Origin: Collimonas sp. OK307
GTDB lineage: Bacteria; Pseudomonadota; Gammaproteobacteria; Burkholderiales; Burkholderiaceae_D
NCBI RefSeq assembly: GCF_900113705.1
Contig: NZ_FOQI01000018.1
Span: 1 to 64,000 of the forward strand
Direction: 5' to 3'
Length of the DNA stretch: 64,000 nt
Both the position numbers and the translations under genes were made by a program. The notes beneath the pieces were generated by a model. It ran no database searches and had not been told where the DNA came from. It saw only the letters and a list, made by a program, of their open reading frames with translations. Numbering within the stretch: position 1 is the first letter of the stretch; each line of letters starts with the position of its first letter. Shown one piece after another: positions 1 to 7,818 of this stretch.

Positions 1-207
1 CAGAATGGCGTCGATGATCGCCACAAACGGTGCTAGCGTCGGAGAAACCGGGGCCGGCGTTCGCCGATAACCGGGTGGCGCTGCGAACTGGCACATCTTC
101 CGGACAGTATTGCGATGGATGCCGAAGTAGCGCGCAACAGCACGCTCACTCTTGTTCTCGACCATCACGGCGCGACGTACTTTGACGTATAAGTCCACGG
201 GAAACAT
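1..207 (-). CDS. istA: IS21-family transposase IstA, N-terminal part (cut by window edge)
   Basis: The reverse strand reads 69 codons from an ATG at 207 to the window edge. The protein opens MFPVDLYVKVRRAVMVEN and has a helix-turn-helix at about residues 22-38 (ERAVARYFGIHRNTVRK). A conserved start followed by the proline-rich linker PAPVSPTLAPF is typical of the DNA-binding end of IstA, the DDE transposase of IS21 elements. The catalytic domain and the helper ATPase IstB would lie outside the window. Nothing indicates whether the complete copy is active. The assignment comes from the recognisable N-terminus only. Confidence 0.8.
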   Translation of the reverse strand, partial: MFPVDLYVKVRRAVMVENKSERAVARYFGIHRNTVRKMCQFAAPPGYRRTPAPVSPTLAPFVAIIDAIL

Positions 208-266
208 CCTTTCCGCCTTTCTTATGCACCTTCAGGCACATAAGACTACAGGCTAGGATTGGTACA
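1..266 (-). mobile_element. IS21-family insertion sequence, one end
   Basis: The istA fragment is followed, upstream of its start, by about 60 non-coding bases ending in ggtaca at 261-266. On the reverse strand this is a TGTACC terminus, the kind of TG-start expected at an IS end. Sequence to the right changes character and belongs to a different reading frame. The exact terminus is inferred, since the other end of the element is not in view. Confidence 0.6.
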
Positions 267-526
267 CTTTTAACGCGCCATTCATGGCCGTTCCAAGTGC
301 GCTTTCCGGTACATTATTCACGCGGCATTTATAGGCAATACCGATTGCTATCGAACTCGATTCAGATTCCATAAAAAAATTAGGCAATTCGATTTCGGAG
401 AAAGTCAAAGTTGCGTTATCCGACCAAGACAATTCAACGCTGCATATTTGCCCGCAAATAGTTGATATACGCCCGAAAATAGCCAGTGAAGCTAGCAATA
501 ATGCGCTAAGAGCACGCGCCCTGAAA

Positions 527-1294
527 TTGCAAAACGACTTGAATACAATATGTCCAAACAGATTTCCAAATGCCACAATGCGATTTACCGACGATGTGAC
601 ATCGGTCACCAGTAAGGTAGACGGAATGGGCATCGGAAACATTGACGCAAACAAGAACGCCAATACCGTGTTTCAAGAGTACAGAAGGTACAGATACGAT
701 GCGGGTAACGCAGACGGAGCTGAATACGGCAGCATTGCTTTGTTTGGAGCCAAAATGTATCTGAGCGGGCTTAGCAATACCGCAGACCTTACATCAATTG
801 CAAGTGCCCTTTTCAGTCTGAACGGATCAAAAAACAAAGTCGCTGTTCAATACCTTGGTTACGGCTTGACGACACCAGGGCTAATGCTTAGCGATATCTC
901 AGGCACACAGATCGGCCAGCCGACGTACATTGTCAACGTCTATCATGGTTTTCAAAATGCTAAAGATGAAATTGATCGAAATGCTAACGCTGCCCCACAA
1001 ATAATTGCGACGGCGGCTGCTGATGCGGCAGCGAAATCGGATGCTGCGGCGAAGGCTGCTACTGCGGCTGCCAATGCTGCAAAAGTAGCGGCTGATGCGG
1101 CAGCGAAGGCTAATGCTGCTACGGCCACTACAAAAGCTACTGAGGCTACAAAGGCTGCTGTTGCGGCCGATACGGCTACAAAGGCAGCGGTAATAGCCAA
1201 TACTGCAACGAAAGCTGCGGCTGATGCAGCAGTTCCCGCAACGCCAGCAAAACCGACAACTCTTAAACTTGAAGAAGTCAACTCCGTTAATTAA
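527..1294 (+). CDS. Hypothetical protein with alanine-rich C-terminal tail, 5' end probably broken
   Basis: The frame is open from 335 to 1294, but between 335 and 527 there is no ATG, GTG or TTG. The first usable start is a TTG at 527, with no ribosome-binding site that I can see. Further upstream an ATG at 284 lies in the same frame but is cut off by TAG at 332. About 160 residues of mixed composition (DDVTSVTSK, GYGLTTPGLM, GQPTYIVNVYHGF) precede about 80 residues made almost entirely of Ala, Lys, Thr and Asp. I recognise no family. The mixed part looks like genuine protein. The missing start beside an IS21 end suggests a decayed gene rather than a working one. Confidence 0.5.
   Translation: MQNDLNTICPNRFPNATMRFTDDVTSVTSKVDGMGIGNIDANKNANTVFQEYRRYRYDAGNADGAEYGSIALFGAKMYLSGLSNTADLTSIASALFSLNGSKNKVAVQYLGYGLTTPGLMLSDISGTQIGQPTYIVNVYHGFQNAKDEIDRNANAAPQIIATAAADAAAKSDAAAKAATAAANAAKVAADAAAKANAATATTKATEATKAAVAADTATKAAVIANTATKAAADAAVPATPAKPTTLKLEEVNSVN
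1007..1255 (+). repeat. Alanine-rich low-complexity coding repeat
   Basis: This stretch encodes irregular repeats of the type AADAAAK / AAKAATAAANAAK / TKAAVAADTATKAA, with gcg, gct and gca alternating. The pattern is quasi-heptad and would form a long amphipathic helix or coiled-coil-like rod, as in TolA-like linkers. It sits at the C-terminal end of the hypothetical protein. No DNA-level unit is perfectly repeated. Confidence 0.7.
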
Positions 1295-1458
1295 TTTGGT
1301 CAACACGGCATCGTGACGAGAAATACAGCCAGCCATGACCGTCTGCGTCATTGTCTTTCGTCCTTGGTCAATTGATGAACATTAATGGCGTAGACAGACT
1401 CGTGCTCATGGGTATAACAACGTAACACTCAGTTGTGTTTTACCTGCAGTGTTATGCA

Positions 1459-2412
1459 TCACTTGCCGGAAAAGCGTTCGTACAGATTATTCGCCATTCC
1501 TTCAATGTCGTCACGCATAGTGAGTCTTTCAACCCATGCGAGCGGTACCGCCTCAATACCGTAATATGCGCCCGCGATCTGCCCAGTAATGGCACCGGTA
1601 GTATCGGCGTCATCGCCTAAGTTGACAGCTCGTAGTACTGCATCGTCAAAACTGTCTGTATTGAAAAAACACCACAGCGCAGCTTCCAAAGAATCAATGC
1701 AGTATCCGCTGCCTCTGATATCTGCCTCAGCTTTGGTAATGAAAGACGCTGTCGCCAACGCGGTCAATTTTGGTTCTGATGGGATAAAACTGATTTCGCT
1801 GATCAATTCTTCTTTTCCACGACCAGACAAAGCTCCATGAAGTATCTCCGCAAACAATATGCAGCTTTCGACGGCTTCCGGGGCCGCGTGAGTGGTACGA
1901 GAACTGTCGGCGGCATACGTAAGCACAGAATGCAAATTCGGGTAAGCAAACAAGACCACTGGAGCCAGACGCATTAGAGAACCGTTTCCCGCGCTGGCAG
2001 GATCTGAAGAGCCGCTGAACGGATCACCTGATATCTGGAAATGTGCCAAGGCACGTTGCACCGTCATACCTATATCGAAGCAATCACCCGTAGAGCTCAG
2101 GTAACCCCAATGCCACCAGTTGAGGTAACGGGCCATTTGATCCGCAGGATCGAACGCGCCTTTAGAAAGCAGGCTTTCAGCCAGGCACAGCGCCATGGAT
2201 GTGTCATCGGTCCATTGTCCTGGTTTCAAGCCGAACGGGCCGCCTCCGATCATGTCGGTTACCGGCTGAAAGCTGCCCCTTGGCGAAAACTCGACGGTCG
2301 TACCCACTGCATCGCCGCACGCGAGTCCGACCAGCGCGCCCATGTATCGACTTTTTAGCGAGAGATTCAAGTACCCTCCATGTCCAAACGACCCAAGTCT
2401 TGGATGCGCCAT
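1459..2412 (-). CDS. ADP-ribosylglycohydrolase (DraG/ARH family)
   Basis: This is a 317-residue member of the DraG/ARH fold, which removes ADP-ribose from proteins or small molecules using a binuclear Mg/Mn centre. The hallmark metal sites are present: TDDTSM at residues 68-73 and GDDADTTGA at 266-274, with the typical opening MGALVGLACGDAVGTTVEF around residue 24. ATG at 2412 has an AGGG close upstream. An alternative TTG at 2370, preceded by GGAGGG, would give a start (LSLKSRYMGAL) closer to most family members. It is divergent from the Nudix-SPFH-NADK-like operon with about 235 bases between, so the four genes probably form one NAD/ADP-ribose module. Substrate unknown. Confidence 0.88.
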   Translation of the reverse strand: MAHPRLGSFGHGGYLNLSLKSRYMGALVGLACGDAVGTTVEFSPRGSFQPVTDMIGGGPFGLKPGQWTDDTSMALCLAESLLSKGAFDPADQMARYLNWWHWGYLSSTGDCFDIGMTVQRALAHFQISGDPFSGSSDPASAGNGSLMRLAPVVLFAYPNLHSVLTYAADSSRTTHAAPEAVESCILFAEILHGALSGRGKEELISEISFIPSEPKLTALATASFITKAEADIRGSGYCIDSLEAALWCFFNTDSFDDAVLRAVNLGDDADTTGAITGQIAGAYYGIEAVPLAWVERLTMRDDIEGMANNLYERFSGK

Positions 2413-2501
2413 ACCCTAGGAACGGCTCTTTCATCCTCCTCGACTTATTCAACTCGATAAGTTAATTCAATTCTAAATTACTTAATTTAATTTTGCAACT
2501 A

Positions 2502-2514
2502 ACTATGCTATAGT
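2502..2514. promoter_or_regulatory. Candidate operator/-10 in the ADP-ribosylglycohydrolase/nrtR divergent promoter
   Basis: A near-palindrome actatgctatagt lies in the AT-rich middle of the 2413-2648 intergenic region. Its right half, tatagt at 2509-2514, could serve as a -10 box for the rightward operon. The spacing to a -35 is poor. An NrtR operator would be expected in this interval because these regulators commonly bind next to their own gene, but I cannot match this to a known NrtR consensus. Confidence 0.3.
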
Positions 2515-2648
2515 GATTTCAAATGCTCGCTGCGAGTAATAGCATCAACACTCATTTGGCTGTTTCATCCAGCTTAATTGGATTCTCAATAATGCCAGCC
2601 AAGGTTTCACGATCAGCGTACGGAGCAGGTACTCGATAGGAGAAACAA

Positions 2649-3314
2649 GTGAATCAGGTTATTTGCACAGTAGACGTGGTTCTGCTGACATTACAGGATG
2701 ACGGTCTCAAAGTGGCGCTTTTGAAGCGAGATCGTGAGCCTTTCAAAGACGTCATTGCGCTGCCAGGCGGGTATATCCATGCCGACGGGGATCGGGATGC
2801 GCGCGACGCGGCATTGCGGGTATTGAAAGAAAAAACCGGGATTGAAGCGCCATATCTGGAGCAATTGGCGACATTTTCTGGTCCGGCACGCGATCCACGA
2901 GGATGGTCGATTTCGGTGACGTACTACGCACTGGTATCCTCCGATGTCATCGAGCGCGCAAATCATCCCGACGTCAAGCTCACCAGCGTCGATCGGCAAG
3001 TGAAATTGCCGTTCGATCATCGCCTCATTGTGGAAACCGCCGTCTCGCGCCTTCGCAGCAAGAGCCAGTATTCGTCGCTGCCTTGCTACCTCGCCGGCGA
3101 GACGTTTACCCTACCCCAGTTGCAGCGTGTTTATGAAGCCTTGATGGGTGAACCGATCAATAAGGTCAGTTTCCGCAGAAAGATCACTGAGATGGACATG
3201 CTGGAAGCGATCGAGGGGAAATTCGAAGCTGCCGGTGCACATCGTCCCGCCCAGCTTTACCGCTTGAAGTCGAAATTTAAACAGCAGTTGCAACTGCTAG
3301 AGCGTGGCTTGTGA
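2649..3314 (+). CDS. nrtR: NrtR-like Nudix-domain transcriptional regulator
   Basis: A 221-residue protein with an N-terminal Nudix fold (about residues 1-140) and a C-terminal winged helix (about 150-215, containing LPQLQRVYEALMGEPINKVSFRRKI). This is the architecture of NrtR, the ADP-ribose-responsive repressor of NAD-related genes. The Nudix box is degenerate: after GGYIHADGDRDARDAA the expected REUxEE appears as RVLKEK, and the early Glu is missing. Catalysis is therefore doubtful and ligand sensing more likely. GTG at 2649 follows aggagaaacaa. It heads an operon with the SPFH and NAD-kinase-like genes, pointing to local regulation of NAD or ADP-ribose metabolism. Confidence 0.85.
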   Translation: MNQVICTVDVVLLTLQDDGLKVALLKRDREPFKDVIALPGGYIHADGDRDARDAALRVLKEKTGIEAPYLEQLATFSGPARDPRGWSISVTYYALVSSDVIERANHPDVKLTSVDRQVKLPFDHRLIVETAVSRLRSKSQYSSLPCYLAGETFTLPQLQRVYEALMGEPINKVSFRRKITEMDMLEAIEGKFEAAGAHRPAQLYRLKSKFKQQLQLLERGL

Positions 3315-3368
3315 TCAACATCGCCATCAATTAGCAAAGTCGATTTATTTGATAAGGGGAGATTCAAC

Positions 3369-4388
3369 ATGTTCAGCGTCAAGTTCATCAAGGTTCAGCC
3401 AACAACATATGTACTGCAATACAAGAACGGGCTCGTTAAACGCGAAGGCGCTGGTCTGGCTTTTTTCTACTATGCGCCGACGACCTCCATGGTTGCGGTC
3501 CCAATGGGGAGTGAAGACGTTCCCTTTATCTTTGACGAGAACTCCGCTGATTTCCAGCAGATTACTGTCCAGGGACAGGTCACCTATCGTATTAGCGATC
3601 CTAAAAAAATTGGGGCTTTGTTAGATTTCTCAATCAATCCGGTCACGCAGAAATACATCTCTGAGGATCCAACGAAACTGTCGCAACGCATTATCAATGC
3701 GGTAAAAGTATTGACCCGCAAGGGCTTACAGAGATTGCCGCTGCGTGATGCGCTGAGGGCGACGGATACCATGACAACGCAAGTTGCCTCCGCAATAAAA
3801 GACAATAGTGAGCTGCAGGCACTCGGCGTCGAGATTCTTGGGTTGTCTTTCCTGGCAATCAAACCGACGCCAGAAACCGCTAGGGCTCTGGAAGCTGAAG
3901 CGCGTGAGCAAATTCTGAAGGTGGCGGACGAGGCAGTTTATGCCCGTCGCAATTCTGCCGTTGAGCAGGAGCGTCGCATCAAGGAAAATGAACTGAACAC
4001 GGAAATCGCAGTGGAAGCTAAGAAGCGCCAAATTCGCGAAACGCAAATGGATGCTGAACAAAGTATCCAACAAAAGCAGCACGAGCTGCAGCAATCCGAG
4101 ATGGAAGCGAAAATTGCGCTGGAAGCCAAGAATACCGAACTGGTATCGCTGGCAATGGAAAATGCCAAGCGCGAGGCAGATGTAAAATCCTATTCAGTAA
4201 AAGGATTAATGCAAGCGTACCAGGGTGTCGATCCCAAATTGCTACAGGCGCTCGCGATGGCTGGCATGCAACCTGGACAAATGATTGCGATGGCGTTCCA
4301 GGAGCTCGCCGACAAAGCCGGTAAGATCGGCCAACTCAATATCACGCCAGATCTGCTCCGCGAAGTGATCGACAGCCCTGTGAGATAA
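3369..4388 (+). CDS. SPFH/Band 7 domain protein
   Basis: A 339-residue protein of the stomatin-prohibitin-flotillin-HflK/C superfamily. The SPFH domain covers about residues 20-190 (FDENSADFQQITVQGQVTYR, LRDALRATDTM). A long charged coiled coil follows at about 180-285, rich in Glu, Lys and Gln (RRNSAVEQERRIKENELN). The last 50 residues form a hydrophobic helical tail. I see no clear N-terminal membrane helix, so it may be a cytosolic or peripheral ring-forming scaffold. ATG at 3369 is preceded by aagggga. It lies between nrtR and the NAD-kinase-like gene, five bases before the latter, so co-translation is likely. Its job in the module is unknown. Confidence 0.85.
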   Translation: MFSVKFIKVQPTTYVLQYKNGLVKREGAGLAFFYYAPTTSMVAVPMGSEDVPFIFDENSADFQQITVQGQVTYRISDPKKIGALLDFSINPVTQKYISEDPTKLSQRIINAVKVLTRKGLQRLPLRDALRATDTMTTQVASAIKDNSELQALGVEILGLSFLAIKPTPETARALEAEAREQILKVADEAVYARRNSAVEQERRIKENELNTEIAVEAKKRQIRETQMDAEQSIQQKQHELQQSEMEAKIALEAKNTELVSLAMENAKREADVKSYSVKGLMQAYQGVDPKLLQALAMAGMQPGQMIAMAFQELADKAGKIGQLNITPDLLREVIDSPVR

Positions 4389-4393
4389 AAATC

Positions 4394-5323
4394 ATGGAAC
4401 GGCTAACCGAAAACAAACTCATCCTGGTCGTAAGAAAGACCAGGCTGGAAGAACTCATTGCGAAATACAATACCATCAGCCAGGCTAAATTCTACGTCGA
4501 ACATCTAGGTGCTGACTTCTCGGATTATCTCAACGAACATGAGAACTATCAGCGCTGCGTGCGTCAGACAGAGTCAACATTGCAGAGCTTGGGCCGGGTT
4601 CAGATTGTCGATCGCGGTTTTCTCTCCAATTTCCTGTTCGGCCCGCGCGACGTTGTCGTGGCGCTTGGGCAAGACGGACTGGTAGCCAACACGCTCAAGT
4701 ATCTGGACGGCCATCCATTGATTGGCGTCAACCCGGATCCGAAGCGATGGGACGGCGTGCTGCTGCCGTTCAACGTGAACGATATCGGCACGATCATACC
4801 GGAAGTGTTTAGCGGAAAACGCCAGATAAAGGAAGTCACCATGGCGAAGGCGCAACTCAATAATGGCCAGTCGCTGTATGGCGTGAATGATATTTTCATC
4901 GGACCGAAATCACATACATCCGCCAGATACACAATCAAGCTGCATGACAAACAGGAGCAGCACTCGTCGAGCGGCGTGATTGTTTCAACCGGTTTGGGCT
5001 CAACCGGCTGGCTGAAAAGTTTGCTGGCCGGTGCTAATGCGATTGCGAATAAACAAAAGGCAGAGAACGCTAAAAATACACAGTCTCCGTGGGATGCGGA
5101 TTTTCTATATTTCACAGTACGTGAGCCGTTTCCCAGCAATACATCTGCTGCATCACTGGTATTCGGCAAGATTACCCAGCATTCTCAGCTGTGCATGACA
5201 TCACTAATGCCAGAGAACGGCGTGATTTTCAGCGATGGGATCGAAGCTGATTACCTTGAGTTCAATTCTGGGATCGTAGCGGAGCTCGGTATTGCTGAGA
5301 AAAAGGGGCATTTGGTAGTCTGA
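4394..5323 (+). CDS. NAD-kinase-like protein
   Basis: A 309-residue protein with the order of motifs of the ATP-NAD kinase family. It has a glycine-rich VVALGQDG at about residues 87-95 (in place of the canonical GGDGT), VNDIFIG at 164-170 (canonical NE/D motif), and STGLGSTGW at 198-206 (canonical TPTGSTAY-like loop). The altered GGDGT motif means NADP synthesis cannot be assumed; it may phosphorylate or bind another NAD-related ligand. It is the last gene of the nrtR operon, starting five bases after the SPFH gene. A housekeeping NAD kinase would be expected elsewhere in the genome. Confidence 0.75.
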   Translation: MERLTENKLILVVRKTRLEELIAKYNTISQAKFYVEHLGADFSDYLNEHENYQRCVRQTESTLQSLGRVQIVDRGFLSNFLFGPRDVVVALGQDGLVANTLKYLDGHPLIGVNPDPKRWDGVLLPFNVNDIGTIIPEVFSGKRQIKEVTMAKAQLNNGQSLYGVNDIFIGPKSHTSARYTIKLHDKQEQHSSSGVIVSTGLGSTGWLKSLLAGANAIANKQKAENAKNTQSPWDADFLYFTVREPFPSNTSAASLVFGKITQHSQLCMTSLMPENGVIFSDGIEADYLEFNSGIVAELGIAEKKGHLVV

Positions 5324-5365
5324 TATTTGTCTTGTCACCCCACCGGCTTACCCTAGCAAAGCCGT

Positions 5366-5532
5366 GCCCACAAAGGGCTCGACAGACTATGTTATCCGTT
5401 TTGACTAAAAGTTTAATAATCGAGGTTGCCCCGACAGACTTTGCCGTCAATCTTCTGATTTTTCTTTCCCATAATAATCAGATACTTACGAAATCCGATT
5501 CCGACAGACTTTATTGTTCGCTTTCATCTTTG
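5366..5532 (-). repeat. 167-bp terminal repeat, copy 1 (Tn7-like end with three transposase-binding-type sites)
   Basis: On the reverse strand this block contains three related sites. They centre on ACAATAAAGTCTGTCGG (5500-5517 region), GCAAAGTCTGTCGGGG (about 5432-5447) and CATAGTCTGTCGAG (about 5377-5390). The first resembles the Tn7 TnsB site ACAATAAAGTCTTAAAC. The block recurs in the same orientation at 12861-13027 with 19 mismatches in 167 bases. Read from the right, the sites face inward into DNA on the left, so this is the right end of an element whose body lies below 5366. The first site's distance to the terminus matches Tn7. Confidence 0.65.
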
Positions 5533-5540
5533 TTTCGTGC

Positions 5541-5600
5541 AAATAAAGTCTGAGACATTCAATTAATGTCTGAGACATTCAAATAAAGTCTGAGACATTT
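5541..5600 (+). repeat. Three tandem 20-bp sites, left end of Tn7-like segment
   Basis: Three head-to-tail 20-bp units: aaataaagtctgagacattc, aattaatgtctgagacattc and aaataaagtctgagacattt. The AATAAAGTCT core matches the Tn7 TnsB-site core and points rightward, opposite to the sites in 5366-5532. The distance from TGT at 5531 to the end of the first AAAG is 18 bases, the same as at the Tn7 terminus. Units are contiguous with no spacers, so this is not a CRISPR array. Confidence 0.65.
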
Positions 5601-5711
5601 ATTTTCTTTAAGACTGATCTTATAAGAATATCCGATCAGCGAACAGAGAGAATAAAAAGCCTTGTGACAATAGCTCGACTTCCTCCGTCCATCTAGAGTG
5701 GTCTCCCAAAC

Positions 5712-5738
5712 GCCAACCATCATCGGTTGGCTTTTTTT
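5712..5738 (+). terminator. Rho-independent terminator
   Basis: Stem GCCAACC (5712-5718), six-base loop, GGTTGGC (5725-5731), then seven T. This is a textbook intrinsic terminator reading rightward. No gene immediately upstream needs it now, so it is probably left over from a gene lost during element rearrangement. Confidence 0.75.
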
Positions 5739-6001
5739 AGGACTCGCCGCCATGAGGGCCAGTCTATTATCCATAGCTGAAGCTTGTTACTCCTACCAGA
5801 TATCTTCACTGACGTACTCTTCGAGCTGCTCTGGTAGCAGGATGCTCTGCGTGCGATCCATTCCCTGAACAAAGCGTTTCATCGAAACCTCGGTCAAATA
5901 TGCAATATTGATTTGGCGCTTGTATCGAAAAATAGCTGACTAGCTCGCTGTGTTTGCACACAGTCTCGACCGATAGCAGATTTCTTCTTCCCGTTAGCTT
6001 G

Positions 6002-6043
6002 AGAGCCAATCGCTCAGTCTTTACTGCATTGGGGGCTCTTTTT
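6002..6043 (+). terminator. Possible weak terminator
   Basis: AGAGCCAAT (6002-6010) can pair with ATTGG-ggg-CTCT (6028-6039), with a three-base bulge and a long loop, and is followed by TTTTT. The pairing is imperfect, so this is tentative. Confidence 0.3.
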
Positions 6044-6057
6044 ACTGCAGAATAAAT

Positions 6058-6103
6058 GATGAAGTAAAATGGCTTCATCTTAGAAAAACATGAATTTTAC
6101 TCA
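6058..6103. promoter_or_regulatory. MetR-type operator region of the metR-like gene
   Basis: Two elements lie just before the start at 6110. GATGAAG (6058-6064) and CTTCATC (6073-6079) form a perfect inverted repeat with an 8-base spacer. TGAATTTTACTCA (6091-6103) is close to the E. coli MetR consensus TGAAnnWnnTTCA. Near-identical elements recur at 7023-7064, supporting autoregulation by the LysR protein. Confidence 0.55.
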
Positions 6104-6109
6104 TTTATT

Positions 6110-7000
6110 ATGCTTGATCGTATTCATTTATCCATCGTGCAAGAGGTGGAAAAGCAAGGTTCGCTGACCGCAGCTGCAGGCGTACTGCACGTGACGCAGT
6201 CGGCTTTAAGCCACAGCATGAAGAAGCTGGAGCAGCAGCTGGGCACCGACATCTGGCTGCGCGAAGGCCGCAGCCTGCGCCTGACCCAGGCCGGGCAATA
6301 CCTGCTGGCCGTGGCCAACCGGGTGCTGCCGCAGTTGGCATTGGCGGAAGAACGCCTACGCCAGTTCGCTCAGGGCGAGCGTGGCGCGCTGCGCATTGGC
6401 ATGGAGTGCCACCCTTGTTACCAGTGGTTGCTGAAGGTGGTGTCGCCTTACCTGGCGGCGTGGCCGGATGTGGACGTGGACGTGAAGCAGAAATTCCAGT
6501 TTGGCGGCATCGGCGCCTTGTTCGGGTATGAAATCGACTTGCTGGTCACGCCCGATCCGCTGGACAAGCCCGGCCTGGTGTTCGAGCCGGTGTTCGACTA
6601 CGAGCAAGTGTTGGTCGTGGCTGGCAGCCACAAGCTCGCCAAGGAAGAGTACGTCAAGCCCAAACAGTTAACCAACGAGGTACTCGTGACTTACCCAGTG
6701 CCGCTGGATCGTCTTGACATCTACACCATGTTCCTCACGCCAGCAGGCATCACGCCCAAGCGCCATAAAGCCATCGAGACCACCGACATCATGTTGCAGA
6801 TGGTCGCCAGCGGACGCGGCGTGGCAGCGCTGCCGCGCTGGCTGGTGCAGGAATACGCGGACACGATGGATGTGGTTCCGGTTCGGCTCGGCAAGAACGG
6901 CATTGCCAAGAACATCTACCTGGGTGCGCGCGAGGCTGATGTGAGCATCGATTATCTGCGGGCTTTCATCGAGCAGGCGAAGAGGCCCGTCGTCGCTTGA
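6110..7000 (+). CDS. metR: MetR-like LysR-family regulator of methionine genes
   Basis: A 296-residue LysR-type regulator. The winged helix-turn-helix occupies about residues 1-65 (GSLTAAAGVLHVTQSALSHSMKKLEQQLG), and the co-inducer-binding domain spans about 90-290. The effector region (IGMECHPCYQWLLKV, IDLLVTPDPLDKPGL, MVASGRGVAALPRWL) is typical of MetR, which responds to homocysteine. ATG at 6110 has no strong ribosome-binding site and directly follows the operator-like sequence at 6091-6103. Its position ahead of queH, the MetF-like fusion and mesD/mesX suggests control of this local methionine module. Confidence 0.85.
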   Translation: MLDRIHLSIVQEVEKQGSLTAAAGVLHVTQSALSHSMKKLEQQLGTDIWLREGRSLRLTQAGQYLLAVANRVLPQLALAEERLRQFAQGERGALRIGMECHPCYQWLLKVVSPYLAAWPDVDVDVKQKFQFGGIGALFGYEIDLLVTPDPLDKPGLVFEPVFDYEQVLVVAGSHKLAKEEYVKPKQLTNEVLVTYPVPLDRLDIYTMFLTPAGITPKRHKAIETTDIMLQMVASGRGVAALPRWLVQEYADTMDVVPVRLGKNGIAKNIYLGAREADVSIDYLRAFIEQAKRPVVA

Positions 7001-7022
7001 TCCGTCCTGGTGGCAAGCTCTA

Positions 7023-7064
7023 TGAATATTACTCATAAAACCATGAAAACATATCCATTTTCAT
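7023..7064. promoter_or_regulatory. MetR-type operator region before queH
   Basis: TGAATATTACTCA (7023-7035) differs by one base from the copy at 6091-6103. ATGAAAA (7043-7049) and TTTTCAT (7058-7064) form an inverted repeat with the same 7-8-7 geometry as the one at 6058-6079. The repetition of the same pair of elements at two promoters makes a common regulator likely. Confidence 0.55.
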
Positions 7065-7137
7065 GAGGACAAACCACGGGCGATAATGCTGGGTTACGCA
7101 GTCCGGCGATGGCGGGCGAATTTCATGGAGAGTTCTC

Positions 7138-7809
7138 ATGGCATCCACAACCGAACGCAAGCCGCTGACCTTGCCCGGCGGGCACAAGAAGGTGCTGCTG
7201 CATTCCTGCTGCGCTCCCTGTTCGGGCGAAGTAATGGAAGCCATTCAGGCGTCCGGCATCGACTTCGCGGTCTTCTTTTACAACCCCAACATCCATCCGC
7301 TGAAGGAATACGAACTGCGCAAGCAGGAAAACATCCGCTTTGCCGAAGAATTTGGTATTCCCTTCATCGACGCCGATTATGATCGCGACAATTGGTTTGA
7401 ACGCGCCAAAGGCATGGAAAATGAACCGGAGCGCGGTATCCGCTGCACCATGTGTTTCGACATGCGTTTCGAGCGCACGGCGCTATATGCCCATGAACAT
7501 GGTTTCCCGATCATCACCAGCTCGCTGGGTATCTCGCGCTGGAAGGACATGCAGCAGATCAATGATTGCGGCGTGCGTGCAGCTTCGCACTATCCGGACA
7601 TGCTTTATTGGGAATACAACTGGCGCAAAGGCGGCGGGTCGGCGCGCATGATCGAGATCAGCAAACGCGAGAACTTCTATCAACAGGAATATTGCGGTTG
7701 CGTCTACTCCTTGCGCGACACAAATCGGCACCGTCTGGAAAGCGGCCGTGAACGCATCCAGCTGGGCGTCAAGTTTTACGGCGATGAAGATGCTGCGGCC
7801 GAAGACTGA
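7138..7809 (+). CDS. queH: Epoxyqueuosine reductase QueH
   Basis: A 223-residue member of the QueH family (formerly DUF208), which reduces epoxyqueuosine in tRNA to queuosine, replacing the unrelated QueG. Conserved cysteines for the iron-sulfur and metal centre are visible: HSCCAPC at Cys24, Cys25 and Cys28, RCTMC at Cys103 and Cys106, and YCGC at Cys186 and Cys188. ATG at 7138 is preceded by ggagagttctc. A queuosine gene inside a methionine island is unexpected; epoxyqueuosine derives its ring from S-adenosylmethionine, which may be the only link. It may simply be co-transferred cargo. Confidence 0.9.
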   Translation: MASTTERKPLTLPGGHKKVLLHSCCAPCSGEVMEAIQASGIDFAVFFYNPNIHPLKEYELRKQENIRFAEEFGIPFIDADYDRDNWFERAKGMENEPERGIRCTMCFDMRFERTALYAHEHGFPIITSSLGISRWKDMQQINDCGVRAASHYPDMLYWEYNWRKGGGSARMIEISKRENFYQQEYCGCVYSLRDTNRHRLESGRERIQLGVKFYGDEDAAAED

Positions 7810-7818
7810 GTTTCGGCC

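Larger units (their letters stand above)
5601..6056. other. Non-coding interval inside the left end
   Basis: No convincing gene is present. It holds two terminator-like hairpins, listed separately, and an AT-rich approach to the MetR-like gene. Short open frames here lack start signals and protein-like composition. Confidence 0.5.

Noticed and set aside
5539-5600. Short tandem repeats that might be a CRISPR array
   Set aside because: Units of 20 bases are contiguous with no spacers and match Tn7-type terminal sites.
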